Source of the DNA: an uncultured Thiohalocapsa sp.
GTDB lineage: Bacteria > Pseudomonadota > Gammaproteobacteria > Chromatiales > Chromatiaceae
DNA length: 64,000 nucleotides
Reading direction: 5' to 3'
NCBI RefSeq assembly: GCF_913062725.1
Contig: NZ_CAJXWY010000002.1
Location: 53,930-117,929 of the forward strand
Part shown: positions 28,252-37,437 of the stretch, one piece after another
Layout of the letters: every line of letters starts with the position of its first letter
Numbering within the stretch: the stretch's first letter is position 1
The notes under the pieces: generated by a model
The model's database searches: none
What the model was told of the DNA's origin: nothing
Seen by the model: the letters and a program-made list of their open reading frames with translations, nothing else
Program-made: the position numbers and the translations under genes

Positions 28252-29460
28252 TCAGAGCACCAACTCGTTGGCGCCGAGGATGGCCATCAGGATGGAGACG
28301 ATGATGCCGGCGATGACGACGCCGAGCCCGATGATGAGCACCGGCTCCAGCAATGTCAGCATGCGCTGCACACTGGCCCGGGTCTCGCGGTCGAAGATGT
28401 CCGCCACCTTGGCGAGCATGGCGTCCAGGGTGCCCGATTCCTCGCCGACGCGAATCATCTGCAACGCCAGCTCCGGCAGCACCTGACGCGTCGCCAGGGG
28501 CTCGGCGAGGCCGCGGCCGTGCTTGAGACCATCCGCCACCTCACCCAGCCCATCGCCGATCTTGCGATTGTCCACCACCTCCTTCGCCAGATTCAGGCCC
28601 GAGAGCAGCGGCAGACCGTTCTTGAGCAGAGTGGAGAGCGTATGGCAGAAGCGGGCAGTCTCCATCTTCCAGATCAGGTCGCCGAACAGCGGCAGGGCCA
28701 TGACCCAATAGTCGAAGCGGCGTCGGTTGTCAGGATTCATGAGCCAGCGCTCCAGCACCAAGGCGACAACGGCCACCGCCACCAGGAGCGCCCACCAGTA
28801 ACCGCGCACGATCTCGCCGGCGCCGACGACGATGCGCGTCGGCAGCGGCAGTGCCGCGCCCATGTCATCGAACAGCACGGTGAACTGCGGCACCACGAAC
28901 ACCAGCAGCAGGATCACCGACAGCCCGGCGACGAAGAGCAGGATACTCGGGTACACCAGGGCCGAGGTCACGGTGCCGCGCAGCTCGGCGCTGCGCTCCA
29001 GATAGTCCGCGAGCCGGCCGAGCACCTCGTCGACGGCGCCGCTGGCCTCGCCGGCGCGCACCATGTTGACGTAGAGCCGCGGGAATTGGCCGTCCTGGGC
29101 CTCCAGCGCCGCGGACAGGGTGGCGCCGCCGCGCACCCGGTCCTGAAGATCCGCCAGCACCCGCACCACGTGCTCTTCGGTGGTGAGACCCGCCAGCACC
29201 GTCAACGAGCGGTCCAGCGCCAGCCCCGCCTGCAGCAGCGTCGCCAACTGCCGGGTGACGATCTCCACGTCCTTTGCGCTCAGGCGCTTGCGTCGGCGCC
29301 GCGCCAGCGTCGCCGTGAGACCGCCGGCGGAGCGGGTCTGCAGCGGGATCAGGCCCTCGGCCTGGAGGCGCACCACCAGCGCCGCCTCATCGAGTGCCTC
29401 CTGCTCGCCTTCGACCTCTTCGCCGTCGAGCTTGACTGCTTTGTAGAAATATCTCGGCAT
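28252..29460 (-). CDS. gspF: T2SS inner-membrane platform protein GspF
   Basis: Polytopic platform protein of the type II secretion system, 402 residues. It has the two-repeat T2SSF architecture. The first repeat contains VVRLQAEGLIPLQ and the RQLATLLQAGLALDRSLTVLAG motif, and the second contains RFCHTLSTLLKNGLPLLSGLNLAKEVVDN. Hydrophobic helices lie at about 165-195, 215-240 and 370-395, and the protein ends in ILMAILGANELVL. The gene is 225 bp downstream of gspE. It completes the E-F half of the xps-type cluster, which is separated from gspG by the nitrogen island. Confidence 0.95.
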   Translation of the reverse strand: MPRYFYKAVKLDGEEVEGEQEALDEAALVVRLQAEGLIPLQTRSAGGLTATLARRRRKRLSAKDVEIVTRQLATLLQAGLALDRSLTVLAGLTTEEHVVRVLADLQDRVRGGATLSAALEAQDGQFPRLYVNMVRAGEASGAVDEVLGRLADYLERSAELRGTVTSALVYPSILLFVAGLSVILLLVFVVPQFTVLFDDMGAALPLPTRIVVGAGEIVRGYWWALLVAVAVVALVLERWLMNPDNRRRFDYWVMALPLFGDLIWKMETARFCHTLSTLLKNGLPLLSGLNLAKEVVDNRKIGDGLGEVADGLKHGRGLAEPLATRQVLPELALQMIRVGEESGTLDAMLAKVADIFDRETRASVQRMLTLLEPVLIIGLGVVIAGIIVSILMAILGANELVL

Positions 29461-29685
29461 GTCGATGAAGCACGGTACCGCGGTCGAGCAGCGTCACACA
29501 GCGATGATCGCGGCAAGTGACGCAGGTTCCTGCGTTGGAGTCTGGTTGCAGCGCGAAGGGCTGTCAAACGCAGCCTGGGGGGGGTGAGACGTGAGAGGTG
29601 AGGACGCCCTGCCGGGAAGGCCCGGTGGCGCATCGCTTGGCCATGCGCCCGCTGCCCAGCAGTCACATATCCTCGGTCACGCGCC

Positions 29686-31887
29686 TCAATCCTCACTGAC
29701 GGAGGCCACGCGCAGTACCTCTTCCACCGTCGTATGCCCCGCCGCGGCCTTGCGCAGGCCGTCCTGGTACATGGTGAGCATGTCCTGCTCCACGGCGATA
29801 CGCTGGATCTCGGTGGCCGTGGCATGATTCAGCACCGCCTGGCGGATGCGATCGGTCATCAGCAGCACCTCGGCGATCACCAGCCGACCACGGTAGCCGC
29901 TGCCCTGGCAGGCCTCGCAGCCGCGTGGGCGGTAGAGGGTGAGATTCGACTCGTCGACGCCGGGCAGATTCAGGAAGCGCGCCGCCATCTCCGGGCGCGG
30001 CCGGAAGGGCTCGCGGCACGTGGGGCAGAGCCGGCGCACCAGCCGCTGCGCCAGAATGCCGTTGATGGTGCTGGTGAGCAGATAGTCTTCCACGCCCATA
30101 TCCAGCAGACGCGTCACGCCGCTGGCGGCATCGTTGGTGTGCAGCGTGGACAGCACCACGTGGCCGGTGAGGGCGGATTGCACGGCGATGCGGGCGGTTT
30201 CCAGATCACGCATCTCGCCCACCATGATCACGTCCGGGTCCTGGCGCACGATGGCGCGCAGGGCATGGGCGAAGGTCATGCCGATGCTGGCCTTCACCGG
30301 GATCTGGTTGATGCCGGCCACCTGATACTCCACCGGGTCCTCCACGGTGATGATCTTGCGCGCCTCGGTATTGAGCCGCGACAGCGCCGTGTAGAGGGTG
30401 GTGCTCTTGCCGCTGCCGGTGGGGCCGGTGACCAGGAAGATGCCGTAGGGCTGATCCAGGATCTGCAGCACCCGCTGCCGCGGCGGGCCGTCGAAGCCCA
30501 GGGCATCGAAGTCGAAGCGCACCGACTCCTTGTCCAGCAGACGCATGACCACGCTTTCACCGAACATGGTAGGCACTGTGGACACGCGCAGGTCCAGCTC
30601 CCTGCCCTGCACGCGCAGCGGGATGCGCCCATCCTGGGGCAGGCGGCGCTCGGCGATGTTGAGCTTGGCCATGATCTTGATGCGCGAGATCACGGCGGCG
30701 GTGGAGCGCACCGGCGGCGATTCAGTCTCCTTCAGGATGCCGTCGATGCGGTAGCGGACCTTCAGCTCATCGGCGAAGGGCTCGATGTGCACGTCCGACG
30801 CCCGCGACTCCACCGCCCGCTGCATGATTTGGTTCACCAGCCGGATCACCGGGGCCTCGCTGGCGAGATCGCGCAGGTGCTCGATGTCCTCTTCCGAGAA
30901 ATTGCCGAGATCGGCCTCCATGTCCGCATCCGGCTCGCCGGCCTCCGGCGTCTCATAAAGGCGCTCCAGCGCCGCTTCGATCTCCGTCGGCAGCCCCACG
31001 CGCAGTCGCGCCTGCCGCCCGGCGGCCATTTCCGCGGCGCGCACGGCGGAATGGTCGACGGGGTCGGCGACCGCCAGCTCCAGCATGTCGGCCTCTTCGC
31101 GCAGCGGCACCATGCGTGCGTCTTTCAGAAAGCGCAGGCTGAGCTCCGCCTCCGCCACCGGGGCGTCCGGGTAATCCTCGGCGGTGATGAGGCCCAGATT
31201 CAGCACCGCCGCATAGGCCGCGGCCATGTCGCGATCCGACACTAACCCTAAGCGCACGAGCATGGTGCGCAGCGCCTCGGCACCGTCGTCGGCGAGCTTG
31301 CGGGCGCGCGCGAGATCGCCGTCGGAGAGCTTGCCGTGGCTGCGCAGGTGGGCGATCACCGCCGCCTCGGGCGAGTCTGTATCCGCGGTGGCCACGGCCG
31401 ACGCCGGCTCCGGCGATGTCGGCGAGGCGTGTGCCGGTGCCACAGCAACGGCCGAAGATTCGGGCAGCGCCTGTGGGTGAACGGGTGGGTGCGTCGGCTG
31501 TAATGCACTCGAGGCGGCGTCCGTCGCCTGGGTCTGGGCGGTGGCGCCGTCAGCGGCGAGCGGCGGTTGCCCGGCGGCAGCTGGTGCGGGCCCGGGGGAG
31601 GGCGATGGCGCCGGTGTGGCATCGACGGCTGCATCCGGGGCTGCCGGCGCCGTACGTGGCGCCGCCGCGGGCCCGGGCGATCGCCGGCGAGACACGACCT
31701 GCCGGGCGTTCTCCCCCGCGTCCCCCAGCAACTCGTCCGCGAAGTCCAGGTTGAGATCGATTCCGGGCCCGGGCAAGACATCGGCTGCGGCGGCGATGTC
31801 CGCGTCGAAGTCCTCCTCGGGCATGGAATGCTGGGCGCCAGGCGGCCGATCATTGGACTGCTGTCGGCGTTGGAAGGTGTCGGACAT
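29686..31887 (-). CDS. gspE: T2SS assembly ATPase GspE
   Basis: Cytoplasmic ATPase driving the pseudopilus, about 733 residues, longer than the roughly 500 of classical GspE. The start at 31887 (MSDTFQRRQQ) is the most plausible; an ATG 21 codons upstream also exists. Roughly the first 170 residues are Pro/Ala-rich and low complexity, without a homologue I recognise. Then come the N1E domain (DGDLARARKLADDGAEALRT), the N2 arginine finger region, Walker A GPTGSGKST with Lys494, the Asp box (VEDPVEYQ) and the His box (STLHTNDA). The four-cysteine zinc element CPTC...CEAC closes the core. XpsE-type proteins have a similar extra N-terminal domain that binds XpsL. Confidence 0.95.
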   Translation of the reverse strand: MSDTFQRRQQSNDRPPGAQHSMPEEDFDADIAAAADVLPGPGIDLNLDFADELLGDAGENARQVVSRRRSPGPAAAPRTAPAAPDAAVDATPAPSPSPGPAPAAAGQPPLAADGATAQTQATDAASSALQPTHPPVHPQALPESSAVAVAPAHASPTSPEPASAVATADTDSPEAAVIAHLRSHGKLSDGDLARARKLADDGAEALRTMLVRLGLVSDRDMAAAYAAVLNLGLITAEDYPDAPVAEAELSLRFLKDARMVPLREEADMLELAVADPVDHSAVRAAEMAAGRQARLRVGLPTEIEAALERLYETPEAGEPDADMEADLGNFSEEDIEHLRDLASEAPVIRLVNQIMQRAVESRASDVHIEPFADELKVRYRIDGILKETESPPVRSTAAVISRIKIMAKLNIAERRLPQDGRIPLRVQGRELDLRVSTVPTMFGESVVMRLLDKESVRFDFDALGFDGPPRQRVLQILDQPYGIFLVTGPTGSGKSTTLYTALSRLNTEARKIITVEDPVEYQVAGINQIPVKASIGMTFAHALRAIVRQDPDVIMVGEMRDLETARIAVQSALTGHVVLSTLHTNDAASGVTRLLDMGVEDYLLTSTINGILAQRLVRRLCPTCREPFRPRPEMAARFLNLPGVDESNLTLYRPRGCEACQGSGYRGRLVIAEVLLMTDRIRQAVLNHATATEIQRIAVEQDMLTMYQDGLRKAAAGHTTVEEVLRVASVSED

Positions 31888-32091
31888 GGCTCGGCTCGGG
31901 CAATGCTCAAGGGTCTCGGCGGGGGCTGCGCGTCGGCAGGCCTCCACCATGTGACAGGCCGTTCAGGGTGGGCGGCGGCGCTGGGTGTCTGGATCGCTCA
32001 AAACGCCCCGGCAAAGCGCTCCTCAGCGGTGCCTGGGTGTGCGGGTGCCGCTGCCGCAGTACGCCGCGGGCGTCATCGCAGCGACACGGTC

Positions 32092-33201
32092 TCAGGAGCG
32101 CTCCGGCGACGCCGGGCGCTCGCGCTCGACCAAGCCCACGCGCCAATGCACGAGACTGTACAGACCGGCCCAGCCCGCCAGCAGCAGCCATTGCTCCGAT
32201 GGCATCAGGCTACGGGCGCCGATGGCACTGGCCGCGGCGGCCCCCATCAGCACATACGCCCAGAATAGCGTCCGCCACGTTGACCAACCAGCCAGCACCA
32301 GCCGCTGGTAATGGTGCTCGCGATGGGCTTCCCACACCGGCGCGCCGCGGGCGAAGCGCACGAGCAGGGTCCAGGTGGCATCCACCGCAAAGGGCGAAAA
32401 CACCAGGACGCCCAGCCAGAGCGGAAACAAGCCGCGCCCCGCGCCCCAGAGCAGCAGCACCGCTGCCCAAAAACCGAGCACCGTCGAGCCCACATCACCG
32501 AGGAAAATAGCGGCTCGCGGCAGGTTGTGCAGCAGAAAGCCGCCGGCGGCTGCGGCGATGACCGCCGCCACCAGTGCATAGTCCGGCGCTCCCGCGAGCA
32601 GCCCCAGCAACGCCAGCGCGCCGAAGCCAAAAACCGCCATGCCCCCGGCGAGACCGTCCATGCCATCCATAAAATTGTAGAGGTTGGTCATCCAGACGAC
32701 GAACAAGAGGGTGAGCGCCGGCGCCAGCCAGAGCGGCAGCATGAGCCCGGCAAGGCCCGGCAGCCCCAGGGTGCGCCAGACGACGCCGGCGGCCATGACC
32801 AGCACGGCCGCCACCAACTGCGCCGCCAGGCGGTAGCGGGCCGGCACATGGTGGCGATCGTCGAACAGGGACACACCGGCCAGCAGTGCGGTGGCGAGCA
32901 CCACCGCCGCCACGGCCCAACCGATGCCTGGCGTCGGCAGCCAGGGCAGCGCCAGCGCCAGGCCGCCGGCGACACCCGCCAGGACGCCAACGCCGCCGGT
33001 GCGCGGCACCGGCGCGTGGTGCAGTGAGCGCGCGTTGGGCTGATCGAGGATGCGCAGCAAGCTGATCCTGTTGCGCCGCAGCAGCCACACCAGGAGCGAC
33101 GCGATCAGAAAGCTCAGCAGCAGCGCGGCGGTGCCGATGGCCAGCGGCGGCGCTCCGCCGGGGACCGCCGCCGACGACAGGGTGAGCGCCTGCGGGTACA
33201 T
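32092..33201 (-). CDS. undecaprenyl-phosphate glycosyltransferase, family 4 (WecA/WbpL-like)
   Basis: Polyprenyl-phosphate N-acetylaminosugar-1-phosphate transferase, 369 residues with about 10 transmembrane helices. Diagnostic motifs are the NLYNFMDGMDGLAGG loop (Asp pair), FLGDVGSTVLGF and the cytoplasmic EAHREHHYQRL. The HREHxYQ pattern points to the WbpL/WecA group, which starts O-antigen or teichuronic-like polymer synthesis on undecaprenyl phosphate. It lies between gspE and the DJ-1 gene on the same strand. Together with the WbpE-like aminotransferase and kdsD, the window contributes pieces of surface-glycan synthesis, but no complete cluster. Confidence 0.9.
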   Translation of the reverse strand: MYPQALTLSSAAVPGGAPPLAIGTAALLLSFLIASLLVWLLRRNRISLLRILDQPNARSLHHAPVPRTGGVGVLAGVAGGLALALPWLPTPGIGWAVAAVVLATALLAGVSLFDDRHHVPARYRLAAQLVAAVLVMAAGVVWRTLGLPGLAGLMLPLWLAPALTLLFVVWMTNLYNFMDGMDGLAGGMAVFGFGALALLGLLAGAPDYALVAAVIAAAAGGFLLHNLPRAAIFLGDVGSTVLGFWAAVLLLWGAGRGLFPLWLGVLVFSPFAVDATWTLLVRFARGAPVWEAHREHHYQRLVLAGWSTWRTLFWAYVLMGAAAASAIGARSLMPSEQWLLLAGWAGLYSLVHWRVGLVERERPASPERS

Positions 33202-33216
33202 CCGCCGCGCCGCTCG

Positions 33217-33771
33217 CTACTGTGGGCGCATCAACTTGGACGCCACCGCCTCGCGCTGATCGCGGCCGACCAACAACTCGACGAGCTGCAACGCGAAGTC
33301 CATCGCCGTTCCCGGGCCACGCGACGTAACCACCCGGGCGTCGACCACCACGGGCTCGTCGCTGAGGCGAATCCGTGGATGCTTGCGAGTGTCCAGCGCT
33401 CCGGGAAAGCTGGTTGCGACGCGCCCGTCCAGCAAGCCCGCATTGGCGAGCACAAGGGGCGCCGCGCAGATGGCGGCACACCAGCGACCCTGCCCGGCGT
33501 GGCGGGAGAGCAGCCGGTGCAGGCGCTCATCGGCGTCGAGATTGGTGGCACCCGGCAGACCGCCAGGCAGGACCACCATGTCGAAATCCTGCCCGGCGAC
33601 CGTCTCCAGGGTGGTGTCAGGCACCAGGACGGTGCCGCGACTCGCCTTCACCGGCGCCGCATCCAGGCCGGCGGTGACCACCTCGATGCCGGCGCGACGC
33701 AGCAGATCGATAATGGTCACAGCCTCCAGTTCTTCGCAGCCCTGTGCCAAGGGCACCAGTACCCGGGTCAT
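33217..33771 (-). CDS. DJ-1/PfpI family protein (YajL-like)
   Basis: A 184-residue DJ-1 superfamily protein. It contains the conserved Glu in GCEELEAVT (residues 13-14 region), the nucleophile Cys102 in AAICAAPLVL at the nucleophile elbow, and the TSRGPGTAMDFALQLVE C-terminal motif characteristic of YajL/ThiJ. Family members are linked to protection against oxidative or carbonyl stress and to chaperone activity. The precise reaction is debated. It is flanked by the glycosyltransferase (15 bp downstream) and ctpA (61 bp upstream), both on the same strand. Confidence 0.93.
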   Translation of the reverse strand: MTRVLVPLAQGCEELEAVTIIDLLRRAGIEVVTAGLDAAPVKASRGTVLVPDTTLETVAGQDFDMVVLPGGLPGATNLDADERLHRLLSRHAGQGRWCAAICAAPLVLANAGLLDGRVATSFPGALDTRKHPRIRLSDEPVVVDARVVTSRGPGTAMDFALQLVELLVGRDQREAVASKLMRPQ

Positions 33772-33832
33772 CGCAGATCATCTCCTCCGCCGACGGCGGT
33801 CGTCGCTGTGAGATCAGGGGGTGGCGGGACAG

Positions 33833-35395
33833 TCACTCGCGCTTGGCTGCCGCGCCGCGAAACAGATTGAGGCCCTTCAAGACGTTGAGTGCTTCGGCCA
33901 ATTGGTAATCTTCCGCCACCAGCGACGCCCCCTGGTCCTCGTCGGACTCGACGGCGACGTCACCGTTGGCCGGGTCCTCGAGATGCCGCATGAGATCGGC
34001 TTCTTTGATGGGCGCCACTTCCGGCGCTTGCTCCAACGCCACCTTGCCGCGCACCAGGCGAATATCGGGCTCGATGCCGAGGGCCTGGATGGAGCGCCCC
34101 GACGGCGTGTAGTAGCGTGCCGTGGTGAGCTTGAGCGCGGTGCGGTCGTCGATGGGAACGATGGTTTGCACCGAGCCCTTGCCGAAGGTCTTCTCACCCA
34201 TGATCACCGCACGGCCCTGATCCTGCAATGCCCCGGCGACGATCTCCGAGGCCGAGGCGCTGCCGCTGTTTACCAGCACCGCCAGCGGCGCGCCGTCGAG
34301 GACGTCGTTCGGCCCGGCTTTGAACTCGAGCTTGGCGTCCTCGTTCCGGCCCATGGTGTAGACAATGAGCCCGTCGTCGAGGAAGGCATCGCTGACGCCG
34401 ACGGCGGCGTTGAGGACACCCCCGGGATTGTTGCGCAAATCCAGCACCACGCCGTTGAGGCCCTGGCTGTTCTCGGCTTTCAGCTCCGCCACGGCCGCCA
34501 GCAGGTCTTCGGTGGTGCGGGCCTGGAAGTTCGAGAGCCGCAGGTAGCCATAGCCGGGCTCCAGGGTGCGACCCTTGACACTGGCGACTTTGATGACGTC
34601 GCGCACGATGGTGACCTGGATGGGGTTACCCTCGCCTTCGCGCACGACCGTGAGCCCGATCTCCGATCCGGGCTTGCCGCGCATGAGCGCCACGGCCTCG
34701 CTCAGACTGAGACCTTTCACGGGCTTGCCGTCGATGCGCACGATGAGGTCGCCGGCGCGCATGCCGGCGCGTGCAGCCGGGGTGTCGTCAATCGGGGCGA
34801 TGACCTTCACGAAGCCGTCTTCCAGGCCCACCTCGATGCCGAGGCCACCGAATTCACCGGTGGTGCCCACCCGCAGATCGCGATAGGCCTCCGGGTCGAG
34901 GTAGGAGGAATGCGGATCGAGGCCACCCAGCATGCCGCGAATGGCGCTGGCGAGCAGCTCGCGGTCGTCCACATTCTCGACGTAGTCGCTCTTGATGCGC
35001 CCGAATACCTCGGCGAAGGTGCGAAGATCATCTAGCGGCAGGTTGCTGTCGTTGCTCGTCTGCGCCGATGTGCCCGCACCGTCCGGCGTGCCGTCAGTGG
35101 CCGCGGGCGCTGCGTCCGGGGCCGCCTCACCCGCGCTGGCTCCCGGGCGCTCGACATCGGGCTGCTCGGTGACGGCGGGCCCCACGGGGGCTGGCGCGGC
35201 GCCGGACGGGTCATCATGCGACGCGGGCTGTGCCTCGTCGTGCGGCGGCGACACCGGCGCCGGTGGCTGGTGCGGTGTCACCTGTGCCTGGATGCGCAAT
35301 GACGTATCCGCCGACAACGGTGCGACGCCGACGCAGAGGGCGCCGAGCAGTGCCGCCAGGACAGCGGCCGGAGCGCAGTGGGTTTGCTGGGTCAT
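33833..35395 (-). CDS. ctpA: C-terminal processing peptidase, S41 family (CtpA-like)
   Basis: Periplasmic serine endopeptidase of 520 residues. A signal peptide (about 1-30) is followed by an unusual Pro/Ala/Asp-rich linker of about 85 residues (35-118). The catalytic part begins at LDDLRTFAEVFGRIKSDYVE. A PDZ domain spans about 185-270 (GLGIEVGLEDGFVKVIAP). The S41 core has VVLDLRNNPGG, Ser379 in VNSGSASASEI as the likely nucleophile, and Lys402 in EKTFGKG as the general base. In E. coli-like genomes ctp genes sit next to envC, as here. It could therefore act in turnover of murein-hydrolase regulators. That partnership is inferred from synteny. Confidence 0.94.
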   Translation of the reverse strand: MTQQTHCAPAAVLAALLGALCVGVAPLSADTSLRIQAQVTPHQPPAPVSPPHDEAQPASHDDPSGAAPAPVGPAVTEQPDVERPGASAGEAAPDAAPAATDGTPDGAGTSAQTSNDSNLPLDDLRTFAEVFGRIKSDYVENVDDRELLASAIRGMLGGLDPHSSYLDPEAYRDLRVGTTGEFGGLGIEVGLEDGFVKVIAPIDDTPAARAGMRAGDLIVRIDGKPVKGLSLSEAVALMRGKPGSEIGLTVVREGEGNPIQVTIVRDVIKVASVKGRTLEPGYGYLRLSNFQARTTEDLLAAVAELKAENSQGLNGVVLDLRNNPGGVLNAAVGVSDAFLDDGLIVYTMGRNEDAKLEFKAGPNDVLDGAPLAVLVNSGSASASEIVAGALQDQGRAVIMGEKTFGKGSVQTIVPIDDRTALKLTTARYYTPSGRSIQALGIEPDIRLVRGKVALEQAPEVAPIKEADLMRHLEDPANGDVAVESDEDQGASLVAEDYQLAEALNVLKGLNLFRGAAAKRE

Positions 35396-35454
35396 GGGCG
35401 TCTCGGGGCGCCTCGGGCGCTGGTCAGTTCATGATGAAAACCGCCGATGCCGCA

Positions 35455-35475
35455 GCGGCGGCGGCGGCGGCGGCG
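35455..35475. repeat. (GCG)7 trinucleotide microsatellite
   Basis: Seven perfect GCG units in the gap between the ctpA start and the envC stop, about 60 bp upstream of ctpA. It is outside any coding region I accept, and no promoter element lies next to it that I can recognise. Confidence 0.8.
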
Positions 35476-35570
35476 GCTCGAATCCGCAACATTAGAAGGC
35501 GAACCGGCGTCGACGTTCCGTCGTGCACGCAAGCCATGGTGCGGCATCGGTGGCGATGGCGCGCGCCGAC

Positions 35571-36866
35571 TCAGCCGGACTGCGATTCCAGCCAGGGTGC
35601 CGGGTCCACGGGCGCGCCATTGTGGCGCAACGCGAAGTATAGCCTCCCGGCTGCGATCTCCGCGCCGACGTCATCCATATCGGTGCGCGAGAGCCTCCCC
35701 GAAAGGGCCAGGACATCGTCCGCATCCACCCATTCACCGACTTCTTTGAGCAGCGCTTGATTGTGGCCGTAGAGGGTCATGTAACCGTCGCCATGGTCGA
35801 CCACCATCAAGAGCCCGAAACCTCGCAGCCAGTCGGCATAGACGACCTGGCCATGGTGCACCGGAAAGACCTCGCTGCCGACGGGGGCGGCGAACAGGAT
35901 GCCGTCGGCGTGCAAATCGCCCGGCCGCGCCCGGCCGGCGAAGGCACGCACCAGGCGGGCACCGGTAATGGGCCAGGGCAGCTCGCCGCGGCGGCGGTGA
36001 AAGGCGTCCGCGGTGATGGCGATCTCTTCGGCGATTTTCGCCCGCAGGCGCAGCTCGGCCACCACCTCCCGCAGGGCGGTGGCATGGGCGTCGAGTTCGG
36101 CGACCGCTGCCCGGTCGGCGGCGATGGCCACCTCCAAGTCCGCCAGCACGGCGCGGCGGGCCTCGCTCGCCGCCCGCAAGACCGCTTGCGCGCGACGCTC
36201 CTCGGCCGCCAGCGTCGCCAGCCGCTGGACCTCGCGCTCGGCGGCTTGCCGCAGCCGCGCCAGCGTCTGACCCAGCCGCTCCACAGCCGCCGTCTGCGCT
36301 GTCCGCAGGCGGCCCACGGCGCGCAGGTAGCCGAGCTGGCGGCCGATACGCGCAGGATCCTGTTGATTCAGCAGCAGGCGTAGCCGGTCGTCCGATCCCA
36401 TCGCATAGGCGCCGCGCAGCAGCGCCCGCAACTGCTCGCGCGCCGCCGCAAGGTCGCTTCGGGCCTGGACGAGGCGTTTGTTGAGCCGCGCCGCCAGCGC
36501 CTCTTGCGCCGCGTGGCGCTCGGCGAGATCGCGCACCGCAAGGGCCAGATCAGCAATCTGCTGGTCGCTACGCTCGAGTGCGGCATACAGGGCATCGCGA
36601 TCGGTTTCGCGCTCGTTGAGCGCCTCGCGCAGGTCGGCGATGCGCGCTTCGGTGGCACGCAGATCCGCTTCCTGCGCCTCCAGCGGCTGAGCCGGCGAGG
36701 CCGCAGCGGCGGGCGGTGCCGCACCCGTTGCGGCGCTCGCCAGCAGCAGCAGGCACAGCGTCGGCAGTCGCAGCAGTCGACGACGGACGGCGGTGTCGCC
36801 GCGCCCGGACGCCCGCCCCGGGGTCGGTTGCGACACCGACACCACGGTCGGCGATGCGCCACGCAC
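35571..36866 (-). CDS. envC: EnvC-like murein hydrolase activator (degenerate LytM/M23)
   Basis: About 431 residues. The frame is open far upstream into the divergent regulator gene, so a GTG start near 36866 is chosen; nearby GTGs are possible. A signal peptide (RRRLLRLPTLCLLLLASAATGA) is followed by long coiled coils (about 60-290; ATEARIADLREALNERETDRD). The C-terminal LytM domain reads GSEVFPVHHGQVVYADWLRGFGLLMVVDHGDGYMTLYGHN. It lacks a full HxH and zinc-ligand set (RLYFALRHNG), as in EnvC, which activates amidases at the septum rather than cutting murein. It is followed by ctpA, a common pairing. Confidence 0.88.
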   Translation of the reverse strand: MRGASPTVVSVSQPTPGRASGRGDTAVRRRLLRLPTLCLLLLASAATGAAPPAAAASPAQPLEAQEADLRATEARIADLREALNERETDRDALYAALERSDQQIADLALAVRDLAERHAAQEALAARLNKRLVQARSDLAAAREQLRALLRGAYAMGSDDRLRLLLNQQDPARIGRQLGYLRAVGRLRTAQTAAVERLGQTLARLRQAAEREVQRLATLAAEERRAQAVLRAASEARRAVLADLEVAIAADRAAVAELDAHATALREVVAELRLRAKIAEEIAITADAFHRRRGELPWPITGARLVRAFAGRARPGDLHADGILFAAPVGSEVFPVHHGQVVYADWLRGFGLLMVVDHGDGYMTLYGHNQALLKEVGEWVDADDVLALSGRLSRTDMDDVGAEIAAGRLYFALRHNGAPVDPAPWLESQSG

Positions 36867-36900
36867 CGTCCGTGGGCGGCGGTGTTGGGTGGACCGAAAG

Positions 36901-36934
36901 TTTATTATCGTTTGGTGATGGATTGATATAGAAT
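36901..36934 (+). promoter_or_regulatory. probable promoter of the ArsR-family gene
   Basis: An AT-rich island in GC-rich DNA. TTTATT (36901-36906), 17 bp, TGATAT (36924-36929), with an overlapping TATAGAAT (36927-36934), lie just ahead of the ATG at 36943. The distance leaves a very short leader. Autoregulation by the encoded repressor at this site would be normal for the family. Confidence 0.4.
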
Positions 36935-36942
36935 CTCCGCCC

Positions 36943-37305
36943 ATGATAACCGAAGTCCCGCCAACGCCGAATCCCGTGCTCAATCCGATGCGCGATGCCG
37001 ACGTCGAGCTGTTCGCCGATGACGCCGACATCGAGCGCGCGTCGCGGTCGCTCAAGGCCATGTCGCATCCGCTGAGACTCAAGATATTGTGCACCCTGGG
37101 CGCCGAAGAGGTCAGCGTTCAGGATATCGTCGAGCACGTGGGCACGTCGCAGAGCAACATCTCGCAGCACCTCGCCATCCTGCGCGACAAGGGCATCCTC
37201 GCCTCGCGCAAGGACGCCAACCGCGTCTACTATCGCGTGGGCGACGCGCGCACGCTGCAGCTCATCGGCATGATGCGGGAGGTCTTTTGCCACCATTCGC
37301 GCTGA
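36943..37305 (+). CDS. ArsR-family regulator, SqrR/BigR-like
   Basis: A 120-residue winged-helix repressor. The recognition helix region is VSVQDIVEHVGTSQSNISQH and the wing is SRKDANRVYYRVGD. It has exactly two cysteines, Cys50 (LRLKILC) and Cys116 (MREVFCHH), 66 residues apart. The persulfide sensors SqrR (C41/C107) and BigR have the same pair at the same spacing. There the cysteines form a tetrasulfide bridge that releases DNA. There are no metal-site ELCVCD-type cysteines. The gene lies 132 bp upstream of a membrane rhodanese gene, which fits a sulfide or persulfide response. The sensing role is inferred from residue positions. Confidence 0.9.
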   Translation: MITEVPPTPNPVLNPMRDADVELFADDADIERASRSLKAMSHPLRLKILCTLGAEEVSVQDIVEHVGTSQSNISQHLAILRDKGILASRKDANRVYYRVGDARTLQLIGMMREVFCHHSR

Positions 37306-37437
37306 GCGCCCGTTGCGCGTCACCCGACCTCGAGTGGTGACGACCTGCGCACACGACCGTATACTCGCCGCTCCTGATTGCAACCCATGCCGCTCGGACC
37401 GGCCAAGATCCGGGCGCAACCCTCACGGCTCCTCCCA

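Noticed and set aside
35470..35490. GGCTCGAATCCGC resembling a tRNA T-arm
   Set aside because: No acceptor stem, D-arm or anticodon arm can be folded around it.
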